Shown: positions 1 to 7,540 of the stretch, piece by piece
How positions within the stretch are numbered: the stretch's first letter is position 1
How the letters are laid out: every line of letters begins with the position of its first letter
NCBI GenBank assembly: GCA_023399105.1
Contig: JAEWQT010000304.1
Span: 1-8,674, forward strand
Direction: 5' to 3'
Length of the DNA stretch: 8,674 nucleotides
Origin: Pseudomonadota bacterium
Lineage (GTDB): Bacteria > Pseudomonadota > Gammaproteobacteria > Pseudomonadales > Oceanobacteraceae
The notes under the pieces: model-generated
Database searches by the model: none
Told to the model about the DNA's origin: nothing
The model's input: the letters and a program-made list of their open reading frames with translations, nothing else
Position numbers and translations under genes: made by a program

Positions 1-2
1 TG

Positions 3-257
3 GGGGCGTTTGCCAACCAGTCGCTGGTGAACTTTCACCGTGCTGATGGTGCGGGTTATGACCTGCTGGCCGACGCGGTGCTGAAGCTGAATGACAGCAA
101 TCCGCAGATTGCGGCGCGACTGTTAACGCCTTTAACCCGCTGGCAGCGTCTGGTGCCGGCTGCCGGACAAGCCATGCAAGCCCGTTTACAGCGGATTATG
201 GCCCACGACAGTCTGTCGAAAGATGTGTACGAGGTGGTCAGCAAGAGTTTGATTTGA
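3..257 (+). CDS. pepN: Aminopeptidase N (PepN), C-terminal fragment
   Basis: Only the last 84 codons are present; the gene begins upstream of the window and the reading frame enters at base 3. The fragment starts GAFANQSLVNFH and continues through a DGAGYDLL segment, a NPQIAARLLTPL segment and a final LSKDVYEVVSKSLI. From memory these match the end of E. coli PepN, which has FHAEDGSGY, NPQVASRLIEPL and NLSGDLYEKITKALA in the same order and spacing. PepN is a cytoplasmic zinc M1-family aminopeptidase that removes N-terminal residues from peptides. The zinc site (HExxH) lies far upstream and cannot be checked here. What is visible belongs to the C-terminal alpha-helical domain. The stop is TGA at 255-257. 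No strong terminator separates it from the next gene, so some read-through is possible. Confidence 0.93.
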   Translation, partial: GAFANQSLVNFHRADGAGYDLLADAVLKLNDSNPQIAARLLTPLTRWQRLVPAAGQAMQARLQRIMAHDSLSKDVYEVVSKSLI

Positions 258-282
258 GCATCGCAGTAAGTTTCTTTATTCT
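254..282 (+). promoter_or_regulatory. Candidate sigma70 promoter for the DUF1329 gene
   Basis: TTGAGC (254-259) and TATTCT (277-282) are separated by 17 bp. Each matches the sigma70 -35 and -10 consensus at four of six positions. The start point would fall near 289, giving a leader of about 40 nt before the ATG at 330. It overlaps the pepN stop codon. The match is modest and untested; the gene could also be read from pepN. Confidence 0.35.
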
Positions 283-295
283 TGCTGCGGGAAGA

Positions 296-314
296 TTGCC
301 GCACACTGCGGTAA
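296..314 (+). promoter_or_regulatory. Inverted repeat in the leader of the DUF1329 gene
   Basis: Two 8-bp arms, TTGCCGCA (296-303) and TGCGGTAA (307-314), flank a 3-nt loop; one pair would be G-U in RNA. The element sits between the candidate promoter and the Shine-Dalgarno sequence at 317-323, so it could be an operator or an mRNA hairpin. No T tract follows, so it is not a convincing terminator for pepN. No binding protein is recognised. Confidence 0.35.
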
Positions 315-329
315 AACAGAGGTCGCATA

Positions 330-1697
330 ATGAAAAAAAATAATTGGATAGCGGCTGGTGCATTAGCGTTAGCATTTTTAGTGCCGTCAGCGTTGGCGGC
401 AGTGTCTGTACAGGAAGCGGATAAGCTGAAATCCACTCTGACGCCACTGGGTGGTGAGCGGGCGGGTAACGGCAGCGATATTCCGCCCTGGCGTGGTGGC
501 CTGAGCCTGCCACCGGTGGGTTACAGCAAAGCGGGGCAGCCCCACATTGACCCGTTCAGCAACGATAAGCCTCTCTTCGTTATTACTGCCGCCAATATGG
601 CGCAGTACTCAGAGTATCTGACCGAAGGACAAAAAGGGTTATTCCGTACCTATCCGTCTACCTTTGCGATGCCGGTTTATCCGACCCGGCGCACCGCAGC
701 AGCGCCAGACTGGGTGTATGAAAATACCTACAAAAATGCCATTCGGGCCGAGTTGACCAAAGACGGTAACGGTATTCAATACGCTTACGGCGGTATTCCG
801 TTCCCGATTGCCAAAAACGGCCTGGAAGCCATCTGGAACCACATTGCCCGCTGGCGTGGCGTGTATCTGGTACGCCGCGCGGCCGAGATTGCGGTACAGA
901 CCGACGGCAGTTTCTCACCGGTACTGGTGCAGCAGGAAATTGAGTTCAACTACTACCGTCAGGATAAAAGTATCGAGGATCTGAACAATATTCTGTTCTA
1001 TTACCTCTCATACACCCGCGCGCCGGCACGTCTGGCCGGTGGAGCGGTGCTGGTGCATGAACCCCTGAATCAGGTGCAGCAGCCACGTCAGGCCTGGGGT
1101 TATAACGCTGGTCAGCGCCGTGTCCGGCTGGCACCAAACCTGGCTTACGATACGCCCATTGCCGCCGCTGATGGCCTGCGCTATGCCGACGATACCGATA
1201 TCTTCAACGGCGCACCGGATCGCTATAACTGGAAGCTTTTGGGTAAAAAAGAAATTTTTATTCCCTACAACAATTACCAGCTCAGTTCTGACAAGGTTAA
1301 GTACAAAGATCTGATTAAGCCCGGCCATCTGAATCCGGAATATACCCGCTATGAAAAACACCGGGTGTGGGTGGTGGAAGCGACCTTAAAAGACGGTGTG
1401 CGCCATGCTTACGGTAAACGGGTGTTTTACCTGGATGAAGATACCTGGAGCATTGCCGTGGCCGATCTGTACGACCAGACCGGCGAATTATGGCGGGTCA
1501 GCATGGCCTACATCAAAACCTACTACGAGCTGCCGTCTACCTGGAGTACGATGGAGGCCTACCACGATCTGCAATCCAAACGTTATTACGTGCAGGGCAT
1601 GGATAACGAGGAAGGCAGCACCATTGATTACAGTCAGGAGCCACCGGGCGAGCGTTACTTTACTCCGGCCGAATTACGCCGGCGCGGTAAACGCTGA
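330..1697 (+). CDS. DUF1329 domain-containing exported protein
   Basis: This 455-residue protein is about the full usual length of the DUF1329 family (PF07044), whose members are secreted envelope proteins related to outer-membrane lipoprotein-sorting folds. It starts with MKK and a hydrophobic core, and has a likely signal peptidase I site near residues 21-24 (SALAA). There is no lipobox cysteine, so it is probably soluble in the periplasm. Family-like features include GAERAGN-type text early on (here GGERAGNGSDIPPWRGG, residues about 41-57), aromatic-rich beta strands, a GIPFPIA segment near 155-161, and a C-terminal half rich in YEKHRVWVVEATLKDG and KRYYVQGMDNEE-type strands. A Shine-Dalgarno sequence CAGAGGT lies 6 nt before the ATG. 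The molecular function of the family is not established. Known co-occurrence with DUF1302, YCF48-like and RND permease genes supports a role in moving or processing hydrophobic molecules at the outer envelope. Here the YCF48 and RND partners follow directly, but behind a terminator. Confidence 0.88.
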   Translation: MKKNNWIAAGALALAFLVPSALAAVSVQEADKLKSTLTPLGGERAGNGSDIPPWRGGLSLPPVGYSKAGQPHIDPFSNDKPLFVITAANMAQYSEYLTEGQKGLFRTYPSTFAMPVYPTRRTAAAPDWVYENTYKNAIRAELTKDGNGIQYAYGGIPFPIAKNGLEAIWNHIARWRGVYLVRRAAEIAVQTDGSFSPVLVQQEIEFNYYRQDKSIEDLNNILFYYLSYTRAPARLAGGAVLVHEPLNQVQQPRQAWGYNAGQRRVRLAPNLAYDTPIAAADGLRYADDTDIFNGAPDRYNWKLLGKKEIFIPYNNYQLSSDKVKYKDLIKPGHLNPEYTRYEKHRVWVVEATLKDGVRHAYGKRVFYLDEDTWSIAVADLYDQTGELWRVSMAYIKTYYELPSTWSTMEAYHDLQSKRYYVQGMDNEEGSTIDYSQEPPGERYFTPAELRRRGKR

Positions 1698-1707
1698 GTC
1701 CAGCCGG

Positions 1708-1738
1708 AAACGGACCCGTTATGCTGGTCCGTTTTTTT
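1708..1738 (+). terminator. Rho-independent terminator after the DUF1329 gene
   Basis: The arms AAACGGACC (1708-1716) and GGTCCGTTT (1726-1734) form a 9-bp stem around a 9-nt loop and run into seven T residues (1732-1738). It begins 11 nt after the stop codon. It should separate the DUF1329 transcript from the YCF48-RND unit, at least in part. Confidence 0.9.
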
Positions 1739-1784
1739 GTGGGTTGCCGCGCAGCAGACAGCGGTCCCGCTGTGCTAATCTCTA

Positions 1785-1797
1785 TTACACATTGTAA
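1785..1797 (+). promoter_or_regulatory. 13-bp palindrome upstream of the YCF48-RND unit
   Basis: TTACA (1785-1789) and TGTAA (1793-1797) flank CAT; an overlapping smaller palindrome, ATTGT-A-ACAAT, covers 1791-1801. It lies in the only sizeable gap before the YCF48-like gene, 78 nt ahead of the chosen ATG. This is an operator-like position after a terminator. I could not identify a good -35/-10 pair around it, and the regulator is unknown. Confidence 0.35.
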
Positions 1798-1874
1798 CAA
1801 TAGGACGTTAGTCAATGGTTAACCGCTCGGCTAGACTGCCGGCTTCCGCAATTACTATAACAACGGAGCTCAAT

Positions 1875-3092
1875 ATGTTTTCTGATTTGGTTCAGTCTCT
1901 CGCCTGTGCCTGTAAAAGGCTGGCGACCGCAGGCTTTACCCGAATTGGCGGACTGTTTGCCTTACTGGCGCTGTCCACCTCCGCCCAGGCCAACTGGCAG
2001 GACCCACTGAACACTCCGGCTTTCGAGACCCAGCGTGCTCATCAGACGCTGATGCTGGACGTTGTGCGCGCTGATCGCCGTCTGATTGCCGCCGGTTCGC
2101 ATGGCCATATTGTGCTGTCGGATGACGATGGTCATACCTGGAAACAAGCCCGGGTGCCGGTATCGGTAACCCTGACGTCTTTGCATTTCCCTTCCGGCCA
2201 GATCGGCTGGGCTGCCGGTCATGATGGCGTCATTCTGCGTACCGATGATGGTGGCCAGAGCTGGACCAAACAGTTTGATGGTTTTATTGCCAATAAGGCC
2301 ATTGTGGCGGCTGCAGAAAAAATGCAGCAGGCCGCCGAACAGGCACTGGCGGCTGCTGAAGCCAGTGGTGATGAGGTGGCCATTGAAGAAGCGGCCATGG
2401 CATTGGAAAACGCCGAATTTGCCGTCAGCGATGCCAGCTACGATATGAACAGTGGTTCCACCAAGCCCTTTCTGGATGTGTGGTTCTACGATGCCCGCCG
2501 CGGTTTTGCCGTTGGTGCTTACGGCATGCTGTTTGAAACCCGTGATGGCGGTGAAAACTGGGTAGATGCTTCGTCCCGTTTACCCAACCCTGATCGTCTG
2601 CACCTGAATGCCATCACGTCCGTGGGTGGTCGCTCACTGATGATCGTCGGTGAAATGGGCCTGATTATGCGTTCCGACGATCTGGGTGAAAACTGGACCG
2701 TGCTGGATTCCCCTTACGGCGGTTCTTTATTTGGTCTGGTTGCTGACCGTGATCAGCAGCTGTTGTTTGGTCTGCGTGGTCACGTATTCCGTTCTACCGA
2801 TGGTGGCATCAGCTGGATGGAAATGAACACCGGCAGTGAACAAACCTTGCTGTCCGGCGCCATCAGCAGCCGCCGCACTCTGCTGGTGGGTAACGCCGGT
2901 TCAGTGGTGATGTTTGACGCCCAGATGCAACAGCCCCGGGCGCTTATTATCGAAGGCCGTAAAGCCTACGCTGCCGTTGCCGAAGCCTCTGATGGCAACT
3001 TCGTACTGGTGGGTGAGGCCGGCGTTATGCGTCTGAATGCTGCAGGTGAATTGATTGATCAGGCCATCAGTATGGCCGCCGGGGATTTCTGA
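1875..3092 (+). CDS. YCF48-like Asp-box beta-propeller, exported
   Basis: From the ATG at 1875 the protein has 405 residues. This start is preferred over the in-frame ATG at 1815 because GGAG lies 6 nt upstream and because it gives a sensible signal peptide (Lys/Arg region, hydrophobic residues 24-33, AQA|N cleavage after residue 39). The mature part resembles the YCF48/BNR family, named after a photosystem II assembly factor and common as a non-photosynthetic relative in proteobacteria. Five Asp-box motifs of the S/T-x-D-x-G-x-x-W type are visible: SDDDGHTW (82-89), TDDGGQSW (123-130), TRDGGENW (222-229), SDDLGENW (267-274) and STDGGISW (307-314). Between the second and third boxes, residues about 140-188 form an Ala/Glu-rich helical or coiled-coil insertion. 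The stop is 2 nt before the RND permease ATG, so the two are almost certainly co-translated. I infer that it is a periplasmic partner of that permease; its biochemical activity is unknown. Confidence 0.87.
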   Translation: MFSDLVQSLACACKRLATAGFTRIGGLFALLALSTSAQANWQDPLNTPAFETQRAHQTLMLDVVRADRRLIAAGSHGHIVLSDDDGHTWKQARVPVSVTLTSLHFPSGQIGWAAGHDGVILRTDDGGQSWTKQFDGFIANKAIVAAAEKMQQAAEQALAAAEASGDEVAIEEAAMALENAEFAVSDASYDMNSGSTKPFLDVWFYDARRGFAVGAYGMLFETRDGGENWVDASSRLPNPDRLHLNAITSVGGRSLMIVGEMGLIMRSDDLGENWTVLDSPYGGSLFGLVADRDQQLLFGLRGHVFRSTDGGISWMEMNTGSEQTLLSGAISSRRTLLVGNAGSVVMFDAQMQQPRALIIEGRKAYAAVAEASDGNFVLVGEAGVMRLNAAGELIDQAISMAAGDF

Positions 3093-3094
3093 AC

Positions 3095-5584
3095 ATGTCT
3101 GAACAAAAACATCATTATTCTACCGTTCCGGAACACTACATTCTGTCGATGGAGACCGAGCCGTTCCTGGAGCGTGTGCTGTTTAACAACCGCCTGCTGG
3201 TTTTGCTGATTCTGGCGGTGCTGACGGCACTGTTTGCGTTTGGTTTAACCAAAACCAAACTGGATTCCAGCATCGAAAAATACATTCCGCTGCAGCATGA
3301 ATATATCCAGAATTATCTGGTGCATGCCGATGATATGAAAAGCGGTGTGGCCAACGTCAAAATTGCCGTTGAAGCCAAACAGGGTGATATTTTTACCCGC
3401 GAATACATGGAAACCCTGAGCAAAATTAACGATGAGGTGTTCTTCGTTAAAGGGGTTGACCGCTCGGCCATGCAATCTTTGTGGACGCCGAATACCCGCT
3501 GGACCGAAGTGACCGAAGAAGGTTTTCAGGGTGGCCCGGTCGTGCCCAGCACCTACGATGGCAGCGCCGAAAGCCTGGAGCAGGTACGGCAGAATATTCT
3601 GAAGTCTGGTGAGGTCGGCCGTCTGGTCGCCAACGATTTCCGTTCTTCCATTATTGACGTACCGCTGACCGAATTTGATCCGGAACCCGGTGAGCGTCTG
3701 AGCTATCAGAAATTCTCGGCCGATCTGGAAAATAAAATCCGTGCCGAATTTGGCGGTGAAGGCAGCCCTTATCAGATTTACATCACCGGTACGCCGAAAA
3801 AGCTTGGTGACCTGCTGGATGGGGCGGTCTCTATTGCTTATTTCTTCCTTGCCGCCATCCTGATGACCGCTTTCCTGCTGTATCTGTATTCCCGTTGTCC
3901 GCGCGGTACGTTAATTCCCATTATCGCTTCATTGATTGCGGTGGTTTGGCAGCTGGGTTTGCTGGGGTTACTGGGTTACACCATTGACCTGTATTCGGTA
4001 CTGGTGCCGTTTCTGGTGTTTGCTATCGGTATTTCCCATGGCGTACAGATTATTAACGGTATTGCCATTGAAGCGGGTAAAGGTGCCAACAATCTACAGG
4101 CTGCCCGTCATGCATTCCGTGGTCTCTATGTGCCGGGTATGCTGGCGCTGCTGAGCGACGGCATGGGGTTTCTGACCCTGCTGTTTATTGATATTGGCGT
4201 CATTCAGGAACTGGCCATCGCCGCCAGTATTGGTGTGGCGGTCATCATCGTTACCAACCTGATTCTGCTGCCCATTGTGATGTCTTATGTTGGTATCAGC
4301 CAGACGGGTGTGGCGCACGCCAAGAAAGCCGAAGCCTCTGAGCCGAAACTGTGGAAAGCACTGTCTTATTTTGCTAACCCGAAAGTCGCACCGTTGCCGA
4401 TCATTGTTGCCATTGCTATGGCCATTGCCGGTTATTACATGAGCCGTGATCTGCAGATTGGCGACCTGGATAAAGGTGCGCCGGAACTGCGTGCAGACTC
4501 CCGCTATAACCTGGATAACGACTTTATGGTATCCAACTATTCCACCAGCTCGGATGTGCTGGTGGTGATGGTGGAAACCGGTAAGGAGCAGTGCAACAGC
4601 TTTAAAGTGATGGACGTGGTTGATCGCTTTATGTGGTATATGCAAAACGTTGATGGCGTGCAGTCGGCGGTATCGCTGGTGACGGTTTCCAAGCTGGTAA
4701 CCAAAGCCATGAACGAAGGCAATATCAAATGGTCGGCGCTGTCGCGTAACCAGACCATTCTGAACACCTCCATTCAGCGCGCCCCCGGCTCTCTGCTGAA
4801 TCCAGATTGCTCGATGGCGCCGGTGATTATTTATCTGAATGACCATAAAGCTCAGACCCTGACCACCGCCGTTAACGCGGTTGAAGCCTTCAAGAAAGAG
4901 TTTGATGACCAGGTCGATGAAAAATATTTCAGCTATAACCTGGCCGAAACCGAAGCGGCCATTGCCGCCGGTGAAATCAGCTCGGTGCCGGTACGTTTCC
5001 AGCTGGCCTCCGGTAATGCCGGTATCGAAGCCGCGACCAATCAGGTAATCGAAAGTGCTCAGGGCACCATGCTGATTTTCGTCTACGTGGTGGTGTTTAC
5101 GCTGTGCTTTATGACCTTCCGTTCCTTCACCGCCGTGGCCTGTATTATTCTGCCGCTGGTGCTGACGTCCATTCTTAGTGAGGCGTTAATGACCATGCTG
5201 GGCATCGGGGTGAAAGTGGCCACGCTGCCGGTAATTGCACTGGGGGTGGGTATTGGTGTGGACTACGGCATCTATATTTACAGCCGTCTGGAAGTGCTGT
5301 TGATTCAGGGTAAATCGATGCAGGACGCCTTCCTGGCGACGCTGAAATCCACCGGTAAAGCGGTGAGTTTCACCGGTGTTACCCTGGCCATTGGTGTGGC
5401 GACCTGGATTTTCTCACCCATCAAGTTCCAGGCCGATATGGGTATTCTGCTGACCTTTATGTTCCTGCTGAACATGCTGGGTGCGCTGATTCTGCTGCCG
5501 GCTCTGGCGCATTATCTGCTGCGTCCGGAACGCATTATTGCCCGTCATAAGGCCCGCTATGGCGATATCCCGCCGGCTGGCTGA
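3095..5584 (+). CDS. RND-superfamily permease, MMPL/HAE3 type
   Basis: This 829-residue inner-membrane transporter has the duplicated RND layout: TM1 (about 34-52), a periplasmic domain, TM2-TM6 (about 243-398), TM7 (about 433-449), a second periplasmic domain, and TM8-TM12 (about 656-805). It is shorter than AcrB-type pumps (about 1,030 residues) and fits the MMPL/HAE3/hopanoid-transporter-like class. The second half carries ALGVGIGVDYGIYIYSR in TM10, with the family's likely proton-relay Asp at residue 723. The equivalent site in TM4 reads AIGISHGVQII (310-320), so the acidic residue is absent from the first half. Helices after each motif contain the usual small-residue stretches (ALLSDGMGFLTL; TGVTLAIGVATW). 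Members of this class export lipids or other hydrophobic compounds; no substrate can be read from the sequence. No periplasmic adaptor (MFP) or outer-membrane factor is adjacent, but the YCF48-like gene is 2 nt upstream. A weak Shine-Dalgarno (GGGGAT, 3081-3086) suggests translational coupling. Confidence 0.9.
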   Translation: MSEQKHHYSTVPEHYILSMETEPFLERVLFNNRLLVLLILAVLTALFAFGLTKTKLDSSIEKYIPLQHEYIQNYLVHADDMKSGVANVKIAVEAKQGDIFTREYMETLSKINDEVFFVKGVDRSAMQSLWTPNTRWTEVTEEGFQGGPVVPSTYDGSAESLEQVRQNILKSGEVGRLVANDFRSSIIDVPLTEFDPEPGERLSYQKFSADLENKIRAEFGGEGSPYQIYITGTPKKLGDLLDGAVSIAYFFLAAILMTAFLLYLYSRCPRGTLIPIIASLIAVVWQLGLLGLLGYTIDLYSVLVPFLVFAIGISHGVQIINGIAIEAGKGANNLQAARHAFRGLYVPGMLALLSDGMGFLTLLFIDIGVIQELAIAASIGVAVIIVTNLILLPIVMSYVGISQTGVAHAKKAEASEPKLWKALSYFANPKVAPLPIIVAIAMAIAGYYMSRDLQIGDLDKGAPELRADSRYNLDNDFMVSNYSTSSDVLVVMVETGKEQCNSFKVMDVVDRFMWYMQNVDGVQSAVSLVTVSKLVTKAMNEGNIKWSALSRNQTILNTSIQRAPGSLLNPDCSMAPVIIYLNDHKAQTLTTAVNAVEAFKKEFDDQVDEKYFSYNLAETEAAIAAGEISSVPVRFQLASGNAGIEAATNQVIESAQGTMLIFVYVVVFTLCFMTFRSFTAVACIILPLVLTSILSEALMTMLGIGVKVATLPVIALGVGIGVDYGIYIYSRLEVLLIQGKSMQDAFLATLKSTGKAVSFTGVTLAIGVATWIFSPIKFQADMGILLTFMFLLNMLGALILLPALAHYLLRPERIIARHKARYGDIPPAG

Positions 5585-5604
5585 GGCTGACGCAGTGCAG
5601 TAAT

Positions 5605-5634
5605 AAAAACGGTGGCCTGGCCACCGTTTTTTTT
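5605..5634 (+). terminator. Rho-independent terminator after the RND permease gene
   Basis: CGGTGGC (5610-5616) pairs with GCCACCG (5620-5626) around a CTG loop, followed by eight T residues (5627-5634). Five A residues precede the stem, so it could also work on the minus strand, although no minus-strand gene runs into it. It closes the YCF48-RND unit 20 nt after the stop. Confidence 0.92.
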
Positions 5635-5646
5635 GTGAATAAGTCA

Positions 5647-5659
5647 CGGCATACTGCCG
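5647..5659 (+). promoter_or_regulatory. 13-bp inverted repeat before the membrane protein gene
   Basis: CGGCA (5647-5651) and TGCCG (5655-5659) flank TAC. It lies in the short gap between the RND terminator and the start at 5688, where a promoter for the next pair must sit. No clear -35/-10 pair was found. It may be an operator or chance. Confidence 0.25.
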
Positions 5660-5687
5660 GGCGTATTTACCGAATAAGGGAGTGTGC

Positions 5688-6485
5688 ATGAAAAGTCCGT
5701 TGGGCTTACAGGCCGAATTGCCGGTAACCGATCTGGCCCGGGAAGCGGTACAGCTGCTGTGGTACAAGCGCACGCAGGTTGTGCGTATGTTTATGCCGGT
5801 TATTGCGTTGCTGGCCCTGATCGATTGGTTGGGTGGGTTGTATCTGGATAACCAGCGACCGTTGTTGCAGGGTATTTTATTGCTGGCCTCGGTCGGCCTC
5901 AGTGTGTTGTTTGCCACCGCCTGTCATGGTTTTACGCTGCTGCCCGCAGAACAGCAACAGGCCCGGGTGCTGCATGGCTGGGGCCGGCTGGAGTTCCGTT
6001 ACTTTATCCGTGCTATGCAGATAGGTCTGATCGCCGGGGTGGTGTTCGGAGTGGCAATGTTCGGCCTTATGCTGGTGTTGGGCGGGCAGGGCGACAGCGC
6101 CATTGCGGCGGCCATGCTGGCGCTGCTGCCGGCCGTGTATCTGTGGGGACGTTTGTCGGTGACCCTGCCCGAGCTGGCCATTGGTCGGCGTACCTCGCTG
6201 AAGCGCGCCTGGGCCATGAGCCGGGGTAACGGCAGCCGGCTGGTGCTGGTAGTGATTGTGCTGCCTCTGCTGCTGACTGCGCCTTTTCTGCTGCTGTATT
6301 GGTTTGACCATCTGCTGCTGAATTATCTGGCAGCGCTGGGCGTGTATCTGACCACGCTGATTTCCCTGGTGATGTTATCGCTGGCGTACCGTTTTCTGCT
6401 GGATTTTTTTGAGCCGGCCGCTGTGGCAGCGCCAGAGTCAGAGCCAGCGCCCGTCGTGACCACCGACCACCATTTCGACGCCTGA
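5688..6485 (+). CDS. Polytopic membrane protein of unknown function
   Basis: The protein has 265 residues from the ATG at 5688. An in-frame GTG at 5682 is possible, but AAGGGAG (5676-5682) is correctly spaced only for the ATG. About six membrane helices are visible, roughly at residues 31-50, 58-79, 106-133, 138-154, 183-204 and 208-236, followed by a short Pro/Ala/Glu tail. The segment LPELAIGRRTSLKRAWAMSR (160-179) before TM5 resembles the conserved loop of glycerophosphodiester-phosphodiesterase membrane domain and YciC-like proteins (a Pro, an acidic residue, then a Lys/Arg-Trp...SRGN pattern). These are membrane domains without known chemistry when found alone. It has its own terminator-bounded start, and its stop lies 2 nt before the AraC-family gene, so the two form an operon. 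A sensing or envelope-stress link with that regulator is possible but is inference. Confidence 0.7.
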   Translation: MKSPLGLQAELPVTDLAREAVQLLWYKRTQVVRMFMPVIALLALIDWLGGLYLDNQRPLLQGILLLASVGLSVLFATACHGFTLLPAEQQQARVLHGWGRLEFRYFIRAMQIGLIAGVVFGVAMFGLMLVLGGQGDSAIAAAMLALLPAVYLWGRLSVTLPELAIGRRTSLKRAWAMSRGNGSRLVLVVIVLPLLLTAPFLLLYWFDHLLLNYLAALGVYLTTLISLVMLSLAYRFLLDFFEPAAVAAPESEPAPVVTTDHHFDA

Positions 6486-6487
6486 TC

Positions 6488-7540
6488 ATGCGGCTGGGAG
6501 ATATTTCCGTCGCCTACGCCGAACTGATGGCGCGGGCTGTGCGTGAGCAGGGCGGGCAGCCGGATGAGTTGCTGGCCCAATATCAGCTCGACCAGGTGCG
6601 GCTGGCGTCGCCGCAGGCCCGTATCAGTATTCCGCGCTTTATGCGTCTGGGGCACGATCTGATTCAGGCCACCGGCATGCCCTGGCTGGGGCTGATGATG
6701 GGGCGTCTGACCAGTGCGCCGGTGATGGGGCTGGCGGGCCTGCTGGCGCAAAGTGCGCCGGATCTGCGCAGTGCCTGCCGGGCACTGACGGACTACGAAC
6801 TGCTGACCAGTTTCAATGCCCGCGGCCGTTCTTCGTTTCATACGATCAAGGGGCAGGGCGTTCTGCAGTTTTACTCCATCAGTCCCTATAACGCCTATAA
6901 CCTGTTTGTGGTGGATTCAGTACTGGCCGGCTGGGCGCAGTTTTTACAGCAGTTGTGCGGGCGCCGGGATATTTTGCTGCGGGTGGAGGTGGAGTTTGTT
7001 CCGCCGGCCTACAGTGATCGCTATGCCGATTATTTTCCCTGTGAGGTGCAGTTTGGCGCGGCGCGCAATGCGTTGGTGCTGAAGGCTGGTGCACTGACGT
7101 TGCCGGTGCTTGGTCGTTGTGCATCCACTTATGCTGCCTTGCAGACGCTGGCGGCGCGTGAACTGGAACGGGTACGGCTGGGATTAAGCTATCGTGAGCT
7201 GACCGAGCGTGCCATTGGCCCGTTGCTGAATGGTCAGACCCCCACCCTGGAGCAGGTGGCCCAGCGGTTGAACAGTGCGCCCTGGACGGTGCGCAGACGC
7301 TTACAGGATGAAGGATTCAGTTTTCAGCAGGTGCTGAATGAAACCCGCCGTGATCTGGCGGTGAGCTATGTGCGCGATACGGCACTGACGTTGGGGGAAA
7401 TTGCGTATTTGCTGGGGTTTGGCTCGGCAGCGGCTTTCCAGCGCGCCTTTAAGCGCTGGACCGGCGAGGCGCCGGGCCGCTTCCGCGAGCACAGGGGGAA
7501 GAATTACATTTCTACGGCGTCGTCGACGTCGTCTTCGTAA
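6488..7540 (+). CDS. AraC-family transcriptional regulator
   Basis: This 350-residue protein has the layout of the OruR-like branch of AraC regulators. An N-terminal arabinose-binding-like domain (PF12625 type, about residues 20-205) precedes a C-terminal AraC DNA-binding domain with two helix-turn-helix units. The first (TLEQVAQRLNSAPWTVRRRL, about 253-272) is followed by the hallmark FQQVLNETRRDLA segment. The second (LGEIAYLLGFGSAAAFQRAF, about 302-321) runs into KRWTGEAPGRFR. The ligand is unknown. There is no obvious Shine-Dalgarno sequence before the ATG, which lies 2 nt after the preceding stop, so translation is probably coupled. The last residues (STASSTSSS) are low complexity and lie antisense to an acidic small ORF, so the true conserved protein probably ends near residue 336. 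A target for the regulator cannot be proved; the upstream membrane protein and the small ORF are candidates. Confidence 0.92.
   Translation: MRLGDISVAYAELMARAVREQGGQPDELLAQYQLDQVRLASPQARISIPRFMRLGHDLIQATGMPWLGLMMGRLTSAPVMGLAGLLAQSAPDLRSACRALTDYELLTSFNARGRSSFHTIKGQGVLQFYSISPYNAYNLFVVDSVLAGWAQFLQQLCGRRDILLRVEVEFVPPAYSDRYADYFPCEVQFGAARNALVLKAGALTLPVLGRCASTYAALQTLAARELERVRLGLSYRELTERAIGPLLNGQTPTLEQVAQRLNSAPWTVRRRLQDEGFSFQQVLNETRRDLAVSYVRDTALTLGEIAYLLGFGSAAAFQRAFKRWTGEAPGRFREHRGKNYISTASSTSSS

Noticed and set aside
1815..1874. Upstream in-frame ATG of the YCF48-like gene
   Set aside because: It would add 20 residues ahead of an already complete signal peptide; the ATG at 1875 has the better Shine-Dalgarno.
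4094..4846. Long 250-codon minus-strand ORF inside the RND permease gene
   Set aside because: It is a His/Gln/Asn-rich shadow of the permease reading frame, with no domain, ribosome binding site or promoter.
5682..5687. GTG start for the membrane protein
   Set aside because: The Shine-Dalgarno AAGGGAG overlaps this GTG and is spaced for the ATG at 5688.
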